Below, piece after piece: positions 23,397-40,941 of a stretch of DNA of 64,000 bases (its first letter is position 1; the number at the start of each line of letters is the position of its first letter). Origin of the DNA: DATKDP01 sp035546335 (lineage in GTDB: Bacteria; Acidobacteriota; Thermoanaerobaculia; Gp7-AA8); the NCBI GenBank assembly GCA_035546335.1, contig DATKDP010000056.1, forward strand, positions 62,001 through 126,000, in the 5' to 3' direction. The position numbers and the translations under genes are program-made. Below the pieces are notes generated by a model. The model was given only the letters and a program-made list of their open reading frames with translations, searched no databases and was not told the DNA's origin.

Positions 23397-25589
23397 TCAC
23401 CGCGCCGCGGCCACCGCGCCCCGCCTCCGCAGCTCGCGCAGGACGAAGAAATCGCCGTCCGCATGAACCATCAAACGCGCCAGATTCCCCTCGACTTTCC
23501 GCGCCTGCTCTTCCCGTCCGGCACCGCGATAGAGCTCGGCCCGCCGCAGCTCATTCTTCATCCAGAACAGCGGGGCCGGTCCCCAGAACACCGAGGCCAC
23601 GCCGAGCGGCTCCACGTCTTCCAGCACCGCGATGCTCCCCGCCTGATCGCCTTCCTCTTCCAAGGCCCTCGAGAGCGTTTCGGCAGCGAGAAAAAAATAC
23701 CCGGTTGGCCAGGAGTGAAGCGACGGGACCGCCTCCTTCAGAAGTGCCACCGCTTCCGCCCGCTCGCGACGCGCCATCGCCAGCTCCCCGCGGGCCAGCG
23801 TATCCCACAGGCCTGGAAGGAACGGCGCATACGCTCGACGCCCGATCTCCGGATGCCGCAGCGCCTTCTCGGCTTCGGCAGGCAGTCCCGCTCGCGCGAA
23901 CAGAATCGCCGCCCGGTGCGACGCAGGCGCGATCTGCAACTGCTGGCTCATCATGGCGGTGTCCTCGAGAGCGAGAGCGATCAGGGCGAGGTTGTCCGGC
24001 CCGCCGGTCATGCCTGCGAACATCTGCCGGGCCGCCCGTTCCTTCCCCAGATTCAGATACATCGAGCCGATCTCCCAGCGAAGCGGCGTGCGCTCTTCCG
24101 GCGCGGCCGAATCGATCCCCGCGGCCAAGCGGTTCAGCTCGTCGAGCGCCTCCCCGAGACCGCCTCCGACCCACCGGGCATGAACCGGATAGAGCCGCAC
24201 CCAGGCGCTGCGCCACGCCCGCACCGGATCGTCGCGCTCGGCGGCGATCAGAAGGCGCCCCCGCTCGGCATATGCGTCAGCCTTCCGGCGGTCGCCCCAG
24301 ACCAACAGCACATGGGCGGCGTGCAGCTGATGATCGAAATTGTTCGGCCGCAGGTCGGCGCGACGAACCACGTAGGGAACGGCGCGGCGCGGGTCGCGTC
24401 GCAAATGGCCGTGCGCCAGATTCGATGTGGCCCAGTAGTGGTCGGGGTAGAGGCGGAGGAGCATCTCCAGCGTCTCGATCTTCTTGTCGTCATTACGACG
24501 GTAACTATGCCAGCTCGACACGATGAACAGGCGCTCCCGATCGGTGGTCGTCTCCGCCAGCTCGAATGCCCGGTCGAAGTGAGACCGCGCCTCTGCATCC
24601 CGGCCGAGGTTCACGAGGGCGTGGGCGAGCAGAACATGTGCGGAGGCGAAGTCGGGATCTTCCCACACCGCTTCGCTCAGCACTGCAGCCGCTTCACCCT
24701 GCTTGTGCTCGCGGATCAGGGAGTCTGCCTGGGAATAGAGCTGCAGGGCACGCAGCGAAGGAGTGGAGACCCTTTCCAGCGGAGGGGCTGACCTTTCCGG
24801 CGAACGCGCCCTGCGGGTCTCGGACAGTTCCTCCCCCAGCCCTTCGCGCACTCGGTCGGAAAGCCGGCCGATGGCACGCACCACCTCCTGCTGTCCTGCA
24901 GCCTCCTCGCTGAAACTGCGCGCGGCCACGCCGGTGGCCGGGTCGATCACGTCCGCGCTGATCAGGTAGGTGCCGCCGAGTTTGTCCACGCGGCCGCTGA
25001 TCAGCGCGCTGATCCCGCCGTCGCGCAGACAGACTTCCCGGCCGACGTCACGGTCGACCACCGTGTGCGGCGGCTTGCGCATCAGCCGCAGCGCGTCCAG
25101 CACCCGGTCTCGCGGAACCACATTCACGAACTGCGAGTTGGTCAGCTCCCGTTCGAGTGCGTACTCGACGCTTCCGTCGAACACCGCTTCGCCGGTGCGG
25201 TTCTCGAATAGCGTGATCAGCGCCCAGTCACGCTCGCCGAAAGGAATCCGCTCGGACCGCTGCATCCAAAGAATCGTCGCCGCCGCGGCGCCGACGACGA
25301 CCACGGCCACGGCGACCATCCAGAGCCGGACGCGACCGCGCGCGGGGGACGCGGAGGGAGCGGGTGCGGGCGTCTCCTTTGCACCTTGCTGCCGATTCGT
25401 CCGCCACGCCTCCAGCTCGTCCTCGTATGCGTAGACGCTGGCCAGGCTCTTGTGCCGATGACGATGAACCGGGAGCCCTTCGTCGTTTTCCCACCGCTTG
25501 GCGGTGCGGACGTCCCGTCCGAGGAACGCCGCGATCTCCTTCCAGGAGTCCAGCCGTCTGCGCGAGGTGGAATCGACCGGTTCGCTCAC
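23397..25589 (-). CDS. Membrane-anchored HTH-TPR protein (acidobacterial type)
   Basis: This is a 730-residue protein in three parts. Residues about 10-62 form a MerR/excisionase-like helix-turn-helix (LDSWKEIAAFLGRDVRTAKR, then VHRHRH and YAYEDELEAW). Residues about 88-108 are a single transmembrane helix (WMVAVAVVVVGAAAATILW). The large remainder first resembles a TolB/FlgO-like domain (NRTGEAVFDGSVEYALEREL) and then becomes TPR-like helical repeats up to the C-terminus. Proteins with this cytoplasmic HTH plus periplasmic TPR design are abundant in Acidobacteria and are thought to link extracytoplasmic sensing to transcription; the signal is unknown. It lies next to and convergent with the str promoter region and divergent from the secreted proteins at 25.7 kb. 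Confidence 0.8.
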   Translation of the reverse strand: MSEPVDSTSRRRLDSWKEIAAFLGRDVRTAKRWENDEGLPVHRHRHKSLASVYAYEDELEAWRTNRQQGAKETPAPAPSASPARGRVRLWMVAVAVVVVGAAAATILWMQRSERIPFGERDWALITLFENRTGEAVFDGSVEYALERELTNSQFVNVVPRDRVLDALRLMRKPPHTVVDRDVGREVCLRDGGISALISGRVDKLGGTYLISADVIDPATGVAARSFSEEAAGQQEVVRAIGRLSDRVREGLGEELSETRRARSPERSAPPLERVSTPSLRALQLYSQADSLIREHKQGEAAAVLSEAVWEDPDFASAHVLLAHALVNLGRDAEARSHFDRAFELAETTTDRERLFIVSSWHSYRRNDDKKIETLEMLLRLYPDHYWATSNLAHGHLRRDPRRAVPYVVRRADLRPNNFDHQLHAAHVLLVWGDRRKADAYAERGRLLIAAERDDPVRAWRSAWVRLYPVHARWVGGGLGEALDELNRLAAGIDSAAPEERTPLRWEIGSMYLNLGKERAARQMFAGMTGGPDNLALIALALEDTAMMSQQLQIAPASHRAAILFARAGLPAEAEKALRHPEIGRRAYAPFLPGLWDTLARGELAMARRERAEAVALLKEAVPSLHSWPTGYFFLAAETLSRALEEEGDQAGSIAVLEDVEPLGVASVFWGPAPLFWMKNELRRAELYRGAGREEQARKVEGNLARLMVHADGDFFVLRELRRRGAVAAAR

Positions 25590-25723
25590 CCGCCGATCTT
25601 ACTTCACCCCCGATCCGGGGAGACAAAGAGGGGCAAGACGGGACATCCGTCGCCCTGTCCCTCCTTGCGCGTTGCCGCCAAGGCGTGCCGGCCCCACCTT
25701 CGGGGCATCGAAGGAGGTTTCCG

Positions 25724-26434
25724 ATGCGACCCCGCAGAACCGCAATCGCCGTCCTCGTTCTCACGCTCCTCGCCGCCGCGGCGCTCCCCCTGCACGCCGG
25801 CAAGCAGCCCGGCAGCAAAACACCCCTCGTCGTGACCTTTCGCGACTGCCAGGACGGCTTCCCGTCCGCCGCATTTCTCGCACTCCACCCGGGCGCGCCC
25901 TGTCCCGCAGCCGCGGACCGTATCGGCAGCGACTGGAAGCAGCCGTACGTCGACGGGGAGCTCGGCGTCGAGGCGTTCCTCGGGACGCAGGCCAACTCGG
26001 GAAACGTCCTGCTCAACGTGAAGCGCTCCACGCGCGGGCTTCTGCTCGACTTCACCGAATGCGTGAGCACCGGCAGATGCACACCGCCCCCCTCGCAGAT
26101 CTACTCTCTCTCGAGCATCCGCGTCGACGCGACCGCGGTGAGGAAGAACGGCCTCCTCGGAATGGCGGTCCATGAGACCCTGAGCGTCCCGGCGCGCGTG
26201 CAATACCAGGAGACGGCGGAGCAGGGACCGGGCTTCATCGACTTCGATCCGAACCTGGGTGGCAAGAGTCCCTGCAAAGGGGCGAGCGACGCCGTCAGCG
26301 TCACGCGCACCGGTGTGGACACGTGGGAGGTCATCGCCGATCCCAGCCGGATCGGATGCGTGACTTTGCCCGACAACGCCGGCTGGGCCGGCAACTACCA
26401 CTTCCCCTTCCGGTTCATGGTCCGGATCAAGTAG
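25724..26434 (+). CDS. Secreted protein of unknown function
   Basis: The 236-residue product begins with a signal peptide (MRPRRTAIAVLVLTLLAAAA, cleavage probably after LHAG or nearby). AAGGAGG lies eight bases before ATG 25724. The mature part contains five or six cysteines (in FRDCQDGF, GAPCPAA, TECVSTGRC, KSPCKG and IGCVTL), consistent with disulfide bonds in the periplasm or outside the cell. The C-terminal portion (GNYHFPFRFMVRIK) is beta-rich. I do not recognise a family. It is divergently transcribed from the HTH-TPR gene and 43 bp upstream of the SBBP protein, probably co-transcribed with it. Confidence 0.7.
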   Translation: MRPRRTAIAVLVLTLLAAAALPLHAGKQPGSKTPLVVTFRDCQDGFPSAAFLALHPGAPCPAAADRIGSDWKQPYVDGELGVEAFLGTQANSGNVLLNVKRSTRGLLLDFTECVSTGRCTPPPSQIYSLSSIRVDATAVRKNGLLGMAVHETLSVPARVQYQETAEQGPGFIDFDPNLGGKSPCKGASDAVSVTRTGVDTWEVIADPSRIGCVTLPDNAGWAGNYHFPFRFMVRIK

Positions 26435-26477
26435 GCACGCGAGTCCGTGAGAGCTCACTCGACCGATGGAGACTACG

Positions 26478-29400
26478 ATGAAAACGACGATCCGTTTCTC
26501 GATCCTGGCGGCGCTCGTCGCCGTCGCCACACCACTGTTCGCCGCCGATGCAATCCTGCCGCTCGCCTTCGAGGTCAACGAAGGCCAGTGGAACGACGAG
26601 ATCCGCTTTCTCGCCCGCGGCCGTGCGGGGCTGGTTGCTCTGCAGGAGCGTGGAGCGGTTCTGCTTCCGTCGGCGCCGGGAGCAACCGCTGTCCGAATGG
26701 AAATCGTCGGCGAGAGCAGCCGCCCGACGGTCGAGGGAATCGATCCGCTTCCGCATCTGACGAATCACTTCATCGGGGGCGATCCCGCGGAGTGGCGCCG
26801 CAACGTGCGCAGCTATCGGCGCGTGCTCTACCGGCAGGTCTACAAGGGGATCGACGCGGTGTTCCACAGCGGCCCGTCCGGAGAGCTCGAATACGACTTC
26901 GTCGTTCACCCGGGAAGTGATCCTCGAAAGATCCGGCTTCGCTTCGACGGCGCGACAGGCGTCGCGATCGACAAAGGCGATCTGGTCATCCGCACGGCGG
27001 GAGACTCCATCCGGATGATGCGCCCGGTGGCGTATCAGAGTATCGATGGCAACCGCTCGGAGGTCGCCGTAGACTATCAGATGTTTTCGCGGCGCATGAT
27101 CGGCTTCGCTGTCGGAAAGTACGATCGCTCCAGGGAGCTGATCATCGACCCGGTCGTTCTGGGATATTCGACTTTTCTCGGCGGATCCGGCGACGAGATC
27201 GGAACGTCCATCGCCGTCGATGCCGACCGGAACGTCTACGTCGCCGGCACCACGATGTCTGCCGATTTCTCGATCAAAGGGGGCATTCGCACCGCCATCG
27301 CCGGCGGGCGCGACGCCTTCGTGACCAAGCTCACTCCCGCTGGCGATCGGATCCTCTTCTCGACGTTCATCGGCGGAAGCGGCGACGAGACCGGCCGGCC
27401 CTCGATCGCCGTCGATTCGCGCGGGGACGTCTATCTCGCAGCGTCCACCCAGTCGGCCGATTTCCCGACCACGGAAGGAGCGCCGCAGCGGGTCTTCGGC
27501 GGCGGCAATGCCGACGCGTTCGTCCTCAAGCTCAGCTCCGACGGCTCGCGCCTCCTCTTCTCGACCTATCTCGGCGGCGAAGCGGGAGATCATGGAAACG
27601 GCATGGCCATCGATCCGCTGCGCGACATCTACGTCGGCGGAGCGACTTCGTCGCTTCGCTTCCCGGTCACGGCAGGGGCATACCAGACCACACTCCGCGG
27701 CACGCGCAACGGCTACGTGGCCAAGCTCCGGGTCGATCCCCCTTCGCTCGTATACGCGACCTATCTCGGCGGAGCCGCCGACACGACGCTGGGCCTCGAG
27801 CTCGCCGTCGACGCCGCGGGAGCGGCCTACCTCACCGGCCGGACCCAGTCGGCCGATTTTCCGACCACCGCCGGAGCGTTGCAGACGAGCTTCGGCGGTG
27901 CCGGGCTCGACTTCGGCGACGGGTTCGTCAGCAAGATCTCTCCCGATGGCTCGCAGCTCGTGTACTCCACCTACCTCGGCGGATCGAGCGGCGAGAGCGT
28001 CGAAGGGATCGCCGTCGACTCCACCGGTGCCGCGTTCGTGACCGGCCTGACCTACTCGACGAACTTTCCGACCACACCCGGCTCGTTCCAGCCGCGCCAC
28101 GGCGGCGGCGACGCCGACAACTTCGTGGCGAAGCTCTCTCCCGAGGGCGACCGTCTCGTCTTCTCGACCTATCTGGGTGGCAACAACTCCGAACAAGCCA
28201 ACGCCATCGCGGCCGATCGAATCGGCAACGTGCATGTGAGCGGAACCACCTCCGCGGCCGATTTTCCAACCACGGCCGACGCCCTCTCCCGCGTCCGGCA
28301 AGGCACCACCGACGGATTCGTGAGCATCCTCAGCCGCGACGGCGCCCAGCTTCTCTACTCGACCTACATCGGCGGCACCGCACCGAGCGGCGGTCCCCAG
28401 GACAACCTCTGGGGATTGACGGTCGACGGCGGAGGCAATACATGGATCGTGGGGCAGACGCGCTCGACCGATTTTCCGGTCACACCGGGCGCGCTCCAGC
28501 CGGCGCATCGCGGCAGCGATGACGCCTACGTTGCGAAATTCACGGCCCAGCGCCAGCGTCCCGAAGGGGAGATGCGCGTGATTCCAGTGGTCGGCTCGAC
28601 GCCGGGCGCGCTCGGCTCATTCTTCAAGACATCGGTCCAGCTTCACAACCCGCTCGCGGAAACGATCGTCGGAAGGCTGGTCTTTCATCCGCAGGGACAG
28701 GCGGGCACGGAGGTCGACCCCTGGCTCGACTATCTCGTCGCGCCGGGAGAGACCATCGCCATCTCCGACATTCTTCCGTCGATGGGACAGTCGGGCGTCG
28801 GCTCGCTCGATCTCTTCGCTTCGCAGGAACAGGTCCCGCGGAGCGTCGTGCGCATCTTCAACGATGCCGGGGAGGCGGGAACGACCGGGATGTCGGAGGA
28901 ACAGATGCGGCCGGCCGAAGTCCTCCAGGCCGGCACGACGGGGGTGCTGATCGCACCTCCGTCGATGATCGCCTCGCGCTTCAACGTCGGCCTGCGCACG
29001 CTCGCCGCCGGCGCATCGATCTCCGGCAGCGTGCAGGACGCGGACGGCGCGGTCGTCCACATCTTCGCCAGAGAGTACCCGGCAGATTTCTTCGTGCAGG
29101 GAAGCGCCCGCGACGTCGTCGGCGTCGTGCCTCCGGCCAACGGGTCGATCTCCTTCCGGATCGACTCCGGGAGCGCAATCGTCTACGGCTCGACGATCGA
29201 CAACATCAGTCAGGATCCCAGCCTGCAGATCGCGCGGGGAATCGATTCCGTGACCGGCGAGATGCGCGTGCTGCCGGTGGTCGCGTCGACTCCAGGGCTG
29301 CTCGGATCCTTCTTCAAGACCACGCTTCAGCTTCACAATGCATCCACCAGCGAGATCAGCGGCCGACTCGTCTTTCACCGCCAGGGCGCGTCCGGGAGCG

Positions 29401-29933
29401 ATGGTGATCCTTCTCTCTCCTACGCGCTCCGGCCCGGGCAGACCATCGCGTACGACGATCTGCTGCCGGCGATGGGGCTGGGCGGCGTCGGCTCGGTCGA
29501 TCTCGCCTCGGCCTCCGGGCCGCTGCCGCTCACCGTCGCGAGAATCTTCAATGACGCGGGAGCGCTCGGCACGACGGGAATGACCCAGGATCAGATCGCG
29601 CTCCATGAGTTTCTCGGAGTTGGCGATGAGAGCGTCCTGATCGCACCTCCCGATCCGGCCCGAGCCCGCTTCAACATCGGCGTGCGGACGCTCGGCGCAG
29701 GTGCGACAATCACGGCGACGGTGCGCAACAGCGCCGGCGTGGTGGTCCACACTGTGACGAAGTCGTTCCCCCCGATTTTCCTGTCGCAACTCTCCGCCGC
29801 AGCCTTTCTCGGGGTGCCGCTCCGGGAGAGCGACACGATTCGATTGCGCGTCGATGCAGGAAGCGCCGTGGTCTACGGCGCGACCAACGACAACGTCACC
29901 CAGGATCCGAGCCTGCAGATCGCGAGACGCTGA
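26478..29933 (+). CDS. Secreted SBBP beta-propeller protein with duplicated C-terminal domain
   Basis: This is an approximately 1,151-residue exported protein. After a signal peptide (MKTTIRFSILAALVAVATPL) comes an N-terminal domain with FEVNEGQW typical of SBBP proteins (about residues 20-230). Seven SBBP repeats follow (about 235-695), each with STYLGG, IAVD, VYVAG and ADFPTT-type motifs, enough for one seven-bladed propeller. The C-terminus holds two tandem copies of a domain of about 225 residues, each starting EMR(V)(I/L)PVV and containing GSFFKT, QLHN, RIFNDAG, GTTGM and LIAPP, and ending SQDPSLQIAR or TQDPSLQIAR. ATG 26478 is preferred over 26466 because GGAG lies six bases upstream. 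The function, possibly adhesion or surface binding, is inferred only from architecture. Confidence 0.85.
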   Translation: MKTTIRFSILAALVAVATPLFAADAILPLAFEVNEGQWNDEIRFLARGRAGLVALQERGAVLLPSAPGATAVRMEIVGESSRPTVEGIDPLPHLTNHFIGGDPAEWRRNVRSYRRVLYRQVYKGIDAVFHSGPSGELEYDFVVHPGSDPRKIRLRFDGATGVAIDKGDLVIRTAGDSIRMMRPVAYQSIDGNRSEVAVDYQMFSRRMIGFAVGKYDRSRELIIDPVVLGYSTFLGGSGDEIGTSIAVDADRNVYVAGTTMSADFSIKGGIRTAIAGGRDAFVTKLTPAGDRILFSTFIGGSGDETGRPSIAVDSRGDVYLAASTQSADFPTTEGAPQRVFGGGNADAFVLKLSSDGSRLLFSTYLGGEAGDHGNGMAIDPLRDIYVGGATSSLRFPVTAGAYQTTLRGTRNGYVAKLRVDPPSLVYATYLGGAADTTLGLELAVDAAGAAYLTGRTQSADFPTTAGALQTSFGGAGLDFGDGFVSKISPDGSQLVYSTYLGGSSGESVEGIAVDSTGAAFVTGLTYSTNFPTTPGSFQPRHGGGDADNFVAKLSPEGDRLVFSTYLGGNNSEQANAIAADRIGNVHVSGTTSAADFPTTADALSRVRQGTTDGFVSILSRDGAQLLYSTYIGGTAPSGGPQDNLWGLTVDGGGNTWIVGQTRSTDFPVTPGALQPAHRGSDDAYVAKFTAQRQRPEGEMRVIPVVGSTPGALGSFFKTSVQLHNPLAETIVGRLVFHPQGQAGTEVDPWLDYLVAPGETIAISDILPSMGQSGVGSLDLFASQEQVPRSVVRIFNDAGEAGTTGMSEEQMRPAEVLQAGTTGVLIAPPSMIASRFNVGLRTLAAGASISGSVQDADGAVVHIFAREYPADFFVQGSARDVVGVVPPANGSISFRIDSGSAIVYGSTIDNISQDPSLQIARGIDSVTGEMRVLPVVASTPGLLGSFFKTTLQLHNASTSEISGRLVFHRQGASGSDGDPSLSYALRPGQTIAYDDLLPAMGLGGVGSVDLASASGPLPLTVARIFNDAGALGTTGMTQDQIALHEFLGVGDESVLIAPPDPARARFNIGVRTLGAGATITATVRNSAGVVVHTVTKSFPPIFLSQLSAAAFLGVPLRESDTIRLRVDAGSAVVYGATNDNVTQDPSLQIARR

Positions 29934-29986
29934 CGGCGCACCAGGTCCAATGCACCCGACAGCTCCGGTGACAGGTTTCAGGTTGC

Positions 29987-30997
29987 TCACGACTCGATCG
30001 CGGCATCGAAGCGCACCGCCGTCCCTCGCCCCAGCTCCCTCGCTTTCCGGTACAGATGTCTCGCGGCCGCGAGATCCTCGATCGCCAGCCCCAGCGATTT
30101 GAAGATCGTGATCTCATCGGGAGAACGCCGGCCCTCGAGCTCGCCGAGAAGAACCTCGCCCACCTCTCCGGCGATGTGGTCCGGTCCGATGGCTCCCTCC
30201 GCGAGCGCCATCAGGTAGTCTCCGGACTCGTTGATCGTCGACTCCCGCCGATCGACGAAGAGACGTCCGGCCGCCATCGTGGCGCCGTCCGCCTCCCTCG
30301 CTGCGGGAACGCTCGAGCCGACCAGATTGATGTGCGCTCCATCGGCGATCCATGGCCGTTTCAGAACCGGCTCGCGCGAGCTGGTCACGGTGACCACGAC
30401 ATCGGCATCGCGCACCGCCTCCTCGACGGACGCCGCCGCCATCGTCGAAAACGCGGAGTACTGCTTTGTCGCGCGAGCAACGAATCGCTCCAACCGCCCC
30501 CGGTCGAGCCCGGCGACGCGGACTTCGGCCAGCCGCAGAATCCCGGCCATTGCCTCGAGATGAGCCGCCGCCTGAACGCCCGCACCGATGATCGCCAGCA
30601 CGCTCGATTCCGGGCGCGCCAGCGCCCGCGTCGCCACCGCGGTCACGGCCGCAGTCCGGATCGCGGTGATCGCCGAGGCGTTCATGACCGCGAGAAGCTG
30701 TCCGGTCTCCCCGCTGTAGAGCAGCACGCCACCGAGATGCGAATCGAGCCCGCGAGCGGGATTCCCCGGAAAGACGCAGACGGCCTTCAGACCGAAGTAC
30801 GGCTCCGGTGACGCGACAAATGAAGGCATCAGCCCGAGAAACCCCGCCGCATCCGGCGGACGCATCAGATTCCGGAGAGGCTGATGCCCCTCGCCGAGCG
30901 CCAGCCGTCTGAGGATGTCATCCATCACCTCGATGCACTCGGGCATCGTGAGGAGGCTGCGGACGTCATGCTCGCCGAGGATCAGAAGATCGTTCAT
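29987..30997 (-). CDS. Ornithine cyclodeaminase / mu-crystallin family enzyme
   Basis: The 336-residue protein belongs to the ornithine cyclodeaminase/mu-crystallin family, whose members include ornithine cyclodeaminase, alanine dehydrogenase-like enzymes and ketimine reductases. The Rossmann motif is IIGAGVQAAAHLEAM (near residue 130). The substrate-side Lys and Arg are visible in YFGLKAVCVFPGN and AITAIRTAAVTAVAT. The conserved aspartate lies in HINLVGSSVPAAREAD. I start at ATG 30997 because the extra 25 residues of the 31072 reading (Pro/Arg-rich) do not fit the family. Substrate cannot be assigned from sequence. It is convergent with the SBBP gene. Confidence 0.85.
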   Translation of the reverse strand: MNDLLILGEHDVRSLLTMPECIEVMDDILRRLALGEGHQPLRNLMRPPDAAGFLGLMPSFVASPEPYFGLKAVCVFPGNPARGLDSHLGGVLLYSGETGQLLAVMNASAITAIRTAAVTAVATRALARPESSVLAIIGAGVQAAAHLEAMAGILRLAEVRVAGLDRGRLERFVARATKQYSAFSTMAAASVEEAVRDADVVVTVTSSREPVLKRPWIADGAHINLVGSSVPAAREADGATMAAGRLFVDRRESTINESGDYLMALAEGAIGPDHIAGEVGEVLLGELEGRRSPDEITIFKSLGLAIEDLAAARHLYRKARELGRGTAVRFDAAIES

Positions 30998-31075
30998 AGG
31001 ACGCGATGGTATGCGCGGAGCACCCGGAAAGAAAAGGGGAGTAGGCCGCATCGGCCGAACGACCAGCTCCAACTA

Positions 31076-31112
31076 ACACTACCCAAAAATATTTGAAAAT
31101 TTGAGAGTCAAA
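31076..31112 (-). promoter_or_regulatory. AT-rich tract, possible promoter for the cyclodeaminase-like gene
   Basis: A markedly AT-rich stretch (CAAATTTTCAAATATTTTTGG on the minus strand) follows a TTGACT hexamer at 31111-31106. No -10 hexamer sits at an ideal distance: TATTTT has a 14-bp spacer and TTTTGG has 17. It is therefore a weak candidate, but the base composition stands out sharply from its surroundings. Confidence 0.3.
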
Positions 31113-31114
31113 GA

Positions 31115-31329
31115 CCGGGCGCGGGCTCGGGTCCGGGCGCGGGCTCGGAAAAGGCGCCGGTGGCCTGCTTCGGGACTGAACCTGGTCGGAGTTGAGGATC
31201 TCGGTTCTCCCGCATGACCACAAGGCCTATCTCGACCGCATCGCACAGATACTGACCAAATTGATCAAATCCCGGCGCCCAACCGAGTGAGCCACCCGTG
31301 CCCGAGCCCGCGCCCGAGCCCGAGCCCGG
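31115..31329. repeat. GC hexamer arrays in inverted orientation
   Basis: CCGGGCGCGGGCTCGG occurs twice in tandem (31115-31130 and 31133-31148), built of CGGGNN hexamers. About 150 bp away (31296-31329) lies an inverted array of CCCGAG/CCCGCG hexamers that includes CCGAGCCCGCGCCCG. The two arrays could pair into a long GC-rich stem. Nothing coding is visible between them (31149-31295). Confidence 0.75.
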
Positions 31330-31445
31330 CTTCTATCATCAAACTCTGAGAGACGAATCCTCAGACTTCGGCTTCAAGAACCTACGAAACATGTGGCCGA
31401 AGTGAGTTTGTCCGCTTCGGTCAGGACATGCCTGCGCGTCACAGA

Positions 31446-31523
31446 CCGAACTTGTCGCGGATGCGGTGTCAGAACATCGCAGGCACCGAACGACCCGCGC
31501 GCCGCATCCGCGACAAAGTTCGG
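31446..31523. repeat. Near-perfect inverted repeat (21/22-bp arms)
   Basis: CCGAACTTGTCGCGGATGCGG (31446-31466, 21 bases, listed here only to describe pairing with its partner) matches the reverse complement of 31502-31523 except for one extra T. The 35-nt loop is non-coding. An outer pair ATGTGGCCGAA (31391-31401) and TTCGGCCACAT (31519-31529), plus a third GTGGCCGA at 31543, suggests a composite mobile or structured element. It lies just beyond the rpoC terminator. Confidence 0.7.
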
Positions 31524-31566
31524 CCACATCCCGCCCGCCCACGTGGCCGAAGGAGCCAGTTGCTCG

Positions 31567-31599
31567 CAAAAAGAAGGGCGGGCCTTGCGGCCCGCCCTT
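31567..31599 (-). terminator. Intrinsic terminator after rpoC
   Basis: On the minus strand AAGGGCGGGCC-GCAA-GGCCCGCCCTT forms a perfect 11-bp stem with a GCAA loop, followed by CTTTTTG. It starts 25 bp past the rpoC stop. Confidence 0.93.
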
Positions 31600-31623
31600 C
31601 GAGTTTCCCCAGTCTCTTTCGCC

Positions 31624-35802
<4,179 letters not shown>

Positions 35803-35910
35803 TTTTTGCCTCCGTCGTTAGGAGTTCAACTCATTGCCAATGTTTCGTTCGCCCCATGGAGAGCGGCATCTCTCGAGCCGCCCGGGAGGGTCGCCCCTCC
35901 GCAGGGACGT

Positions 35911-40209
<4,299 letters not shown>

Positions 40210-40525
40210 TGGCCGTGGCTCCTTTGTGAGATGGTGATCGATTCCACCGGTTTGCCGTCAATCGACGAAACGAGTCCCCGCAGCGCGGATCTCCCGCCTG
40301 AAGGGCTCGTTCTCGTCGCTTGTTTCCTCAGGGCCAGGTTCGCTCCTCAGGACAGCAACCGGAAAATCGGTGCTTCGTTTTGCGAGGTCTGCCGCAGGCA
40401 ACGCGGCGAGAGGATTTCGCGGGCTCGAGCCGTCTGGAAAGGGCCGCTCCCCCCCTTTCCCGGCTCCACGATGCGATGAAGGCTCGGGGCGCAGGGCAAC
40501 GCCCCGCAGCCCCTCGACCTCTTTT
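40210..40525 (-). other. rplL-rpoB intergenic region (possible attenuator)
   Basis: This 316-bp gap holds no convincing gene. It contains a GC hairpin on the minus strand just after rplL (CGGGGC 40485-40490 pairing with GCCCCG 40501-40506). In many bacteria the rplL-rpoB gap carries a partial terminator and an RNase site that lower rpoBC expression relative to ribosomal proteins. A similar role is plausible here, but no strong T-run is visible. Confidence 0.45.
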
Positions 40526-40909
40526 CTACTTGATCGCGACTTTGGCGCCGGCCTCTTCGAACTTCTTGCGAATCATTTCGGCCTCTTCCTTCGAGATCCC
40601 TTCCTTGATGCTCTGGGGTGCACCCTCGACCAGATCCTTCGCTTCCTTGAGGCCGAGGCTGGTCACTTCGCGGACAGCCTTGATCACGTTGATCTTCTTG
40701 TCGCCGATCTCGGAGAGAACGACGGTGAACTCGGTCTGCTCCTCGACCGGGGCCGCAGCGGCGGCACCGGCTGCCGCCATCGGCATGGCCATGGTCGCGG
40801 CCGCAGCGCTCACTCCGAAGCGCTCCTCGAGGGCCTTGACCAGATTGTTCAGGTCGAGAACCGACATCTCTTCGATCTGCTTCACGAAATCTTCAGTTGC
40901 GATAGCCAT
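40526..40909 (-). CDS. rplL: 50S ribosomal protein L7/L12
   Basis: This is the multi-copy stalk protein that recruits GTPase factors. The 127-residue protein has an N-terminal dimerisation helix (FVKQIEEMSVLDLNNLVKAL), an Ala-rich hinge (MAAAGAAAAAP) and a C-terminal domain with KINVIKAVREVTSLGLKEAK and DLVEGAPQSIKEG. It follows rplJ by 32 bp. Confidence 0.98.
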   Translation of the reverse strand: MAIATEDFVKQIEEMSVLDLNNLVKALEERFGVSAAAATMAMPMAAAGAAAAAPVEEQTEFTVVLSEIGDKKINVIKAVREVTSLGLKEAKDLVEGAPQSIKEGISKEEAEMIRKKFEEAGAKVAIK

Positions 40910-40941
40910 TGGGTTCAGCCTCCAATCATTTTGTTGACGAT

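Noticed and set aside
31115..31329. Hexamer arrays as a CRISPR array
   Set aside because: Units are 6 bp without spacers, arranged as inverted GC runs; no cas genes in the window.
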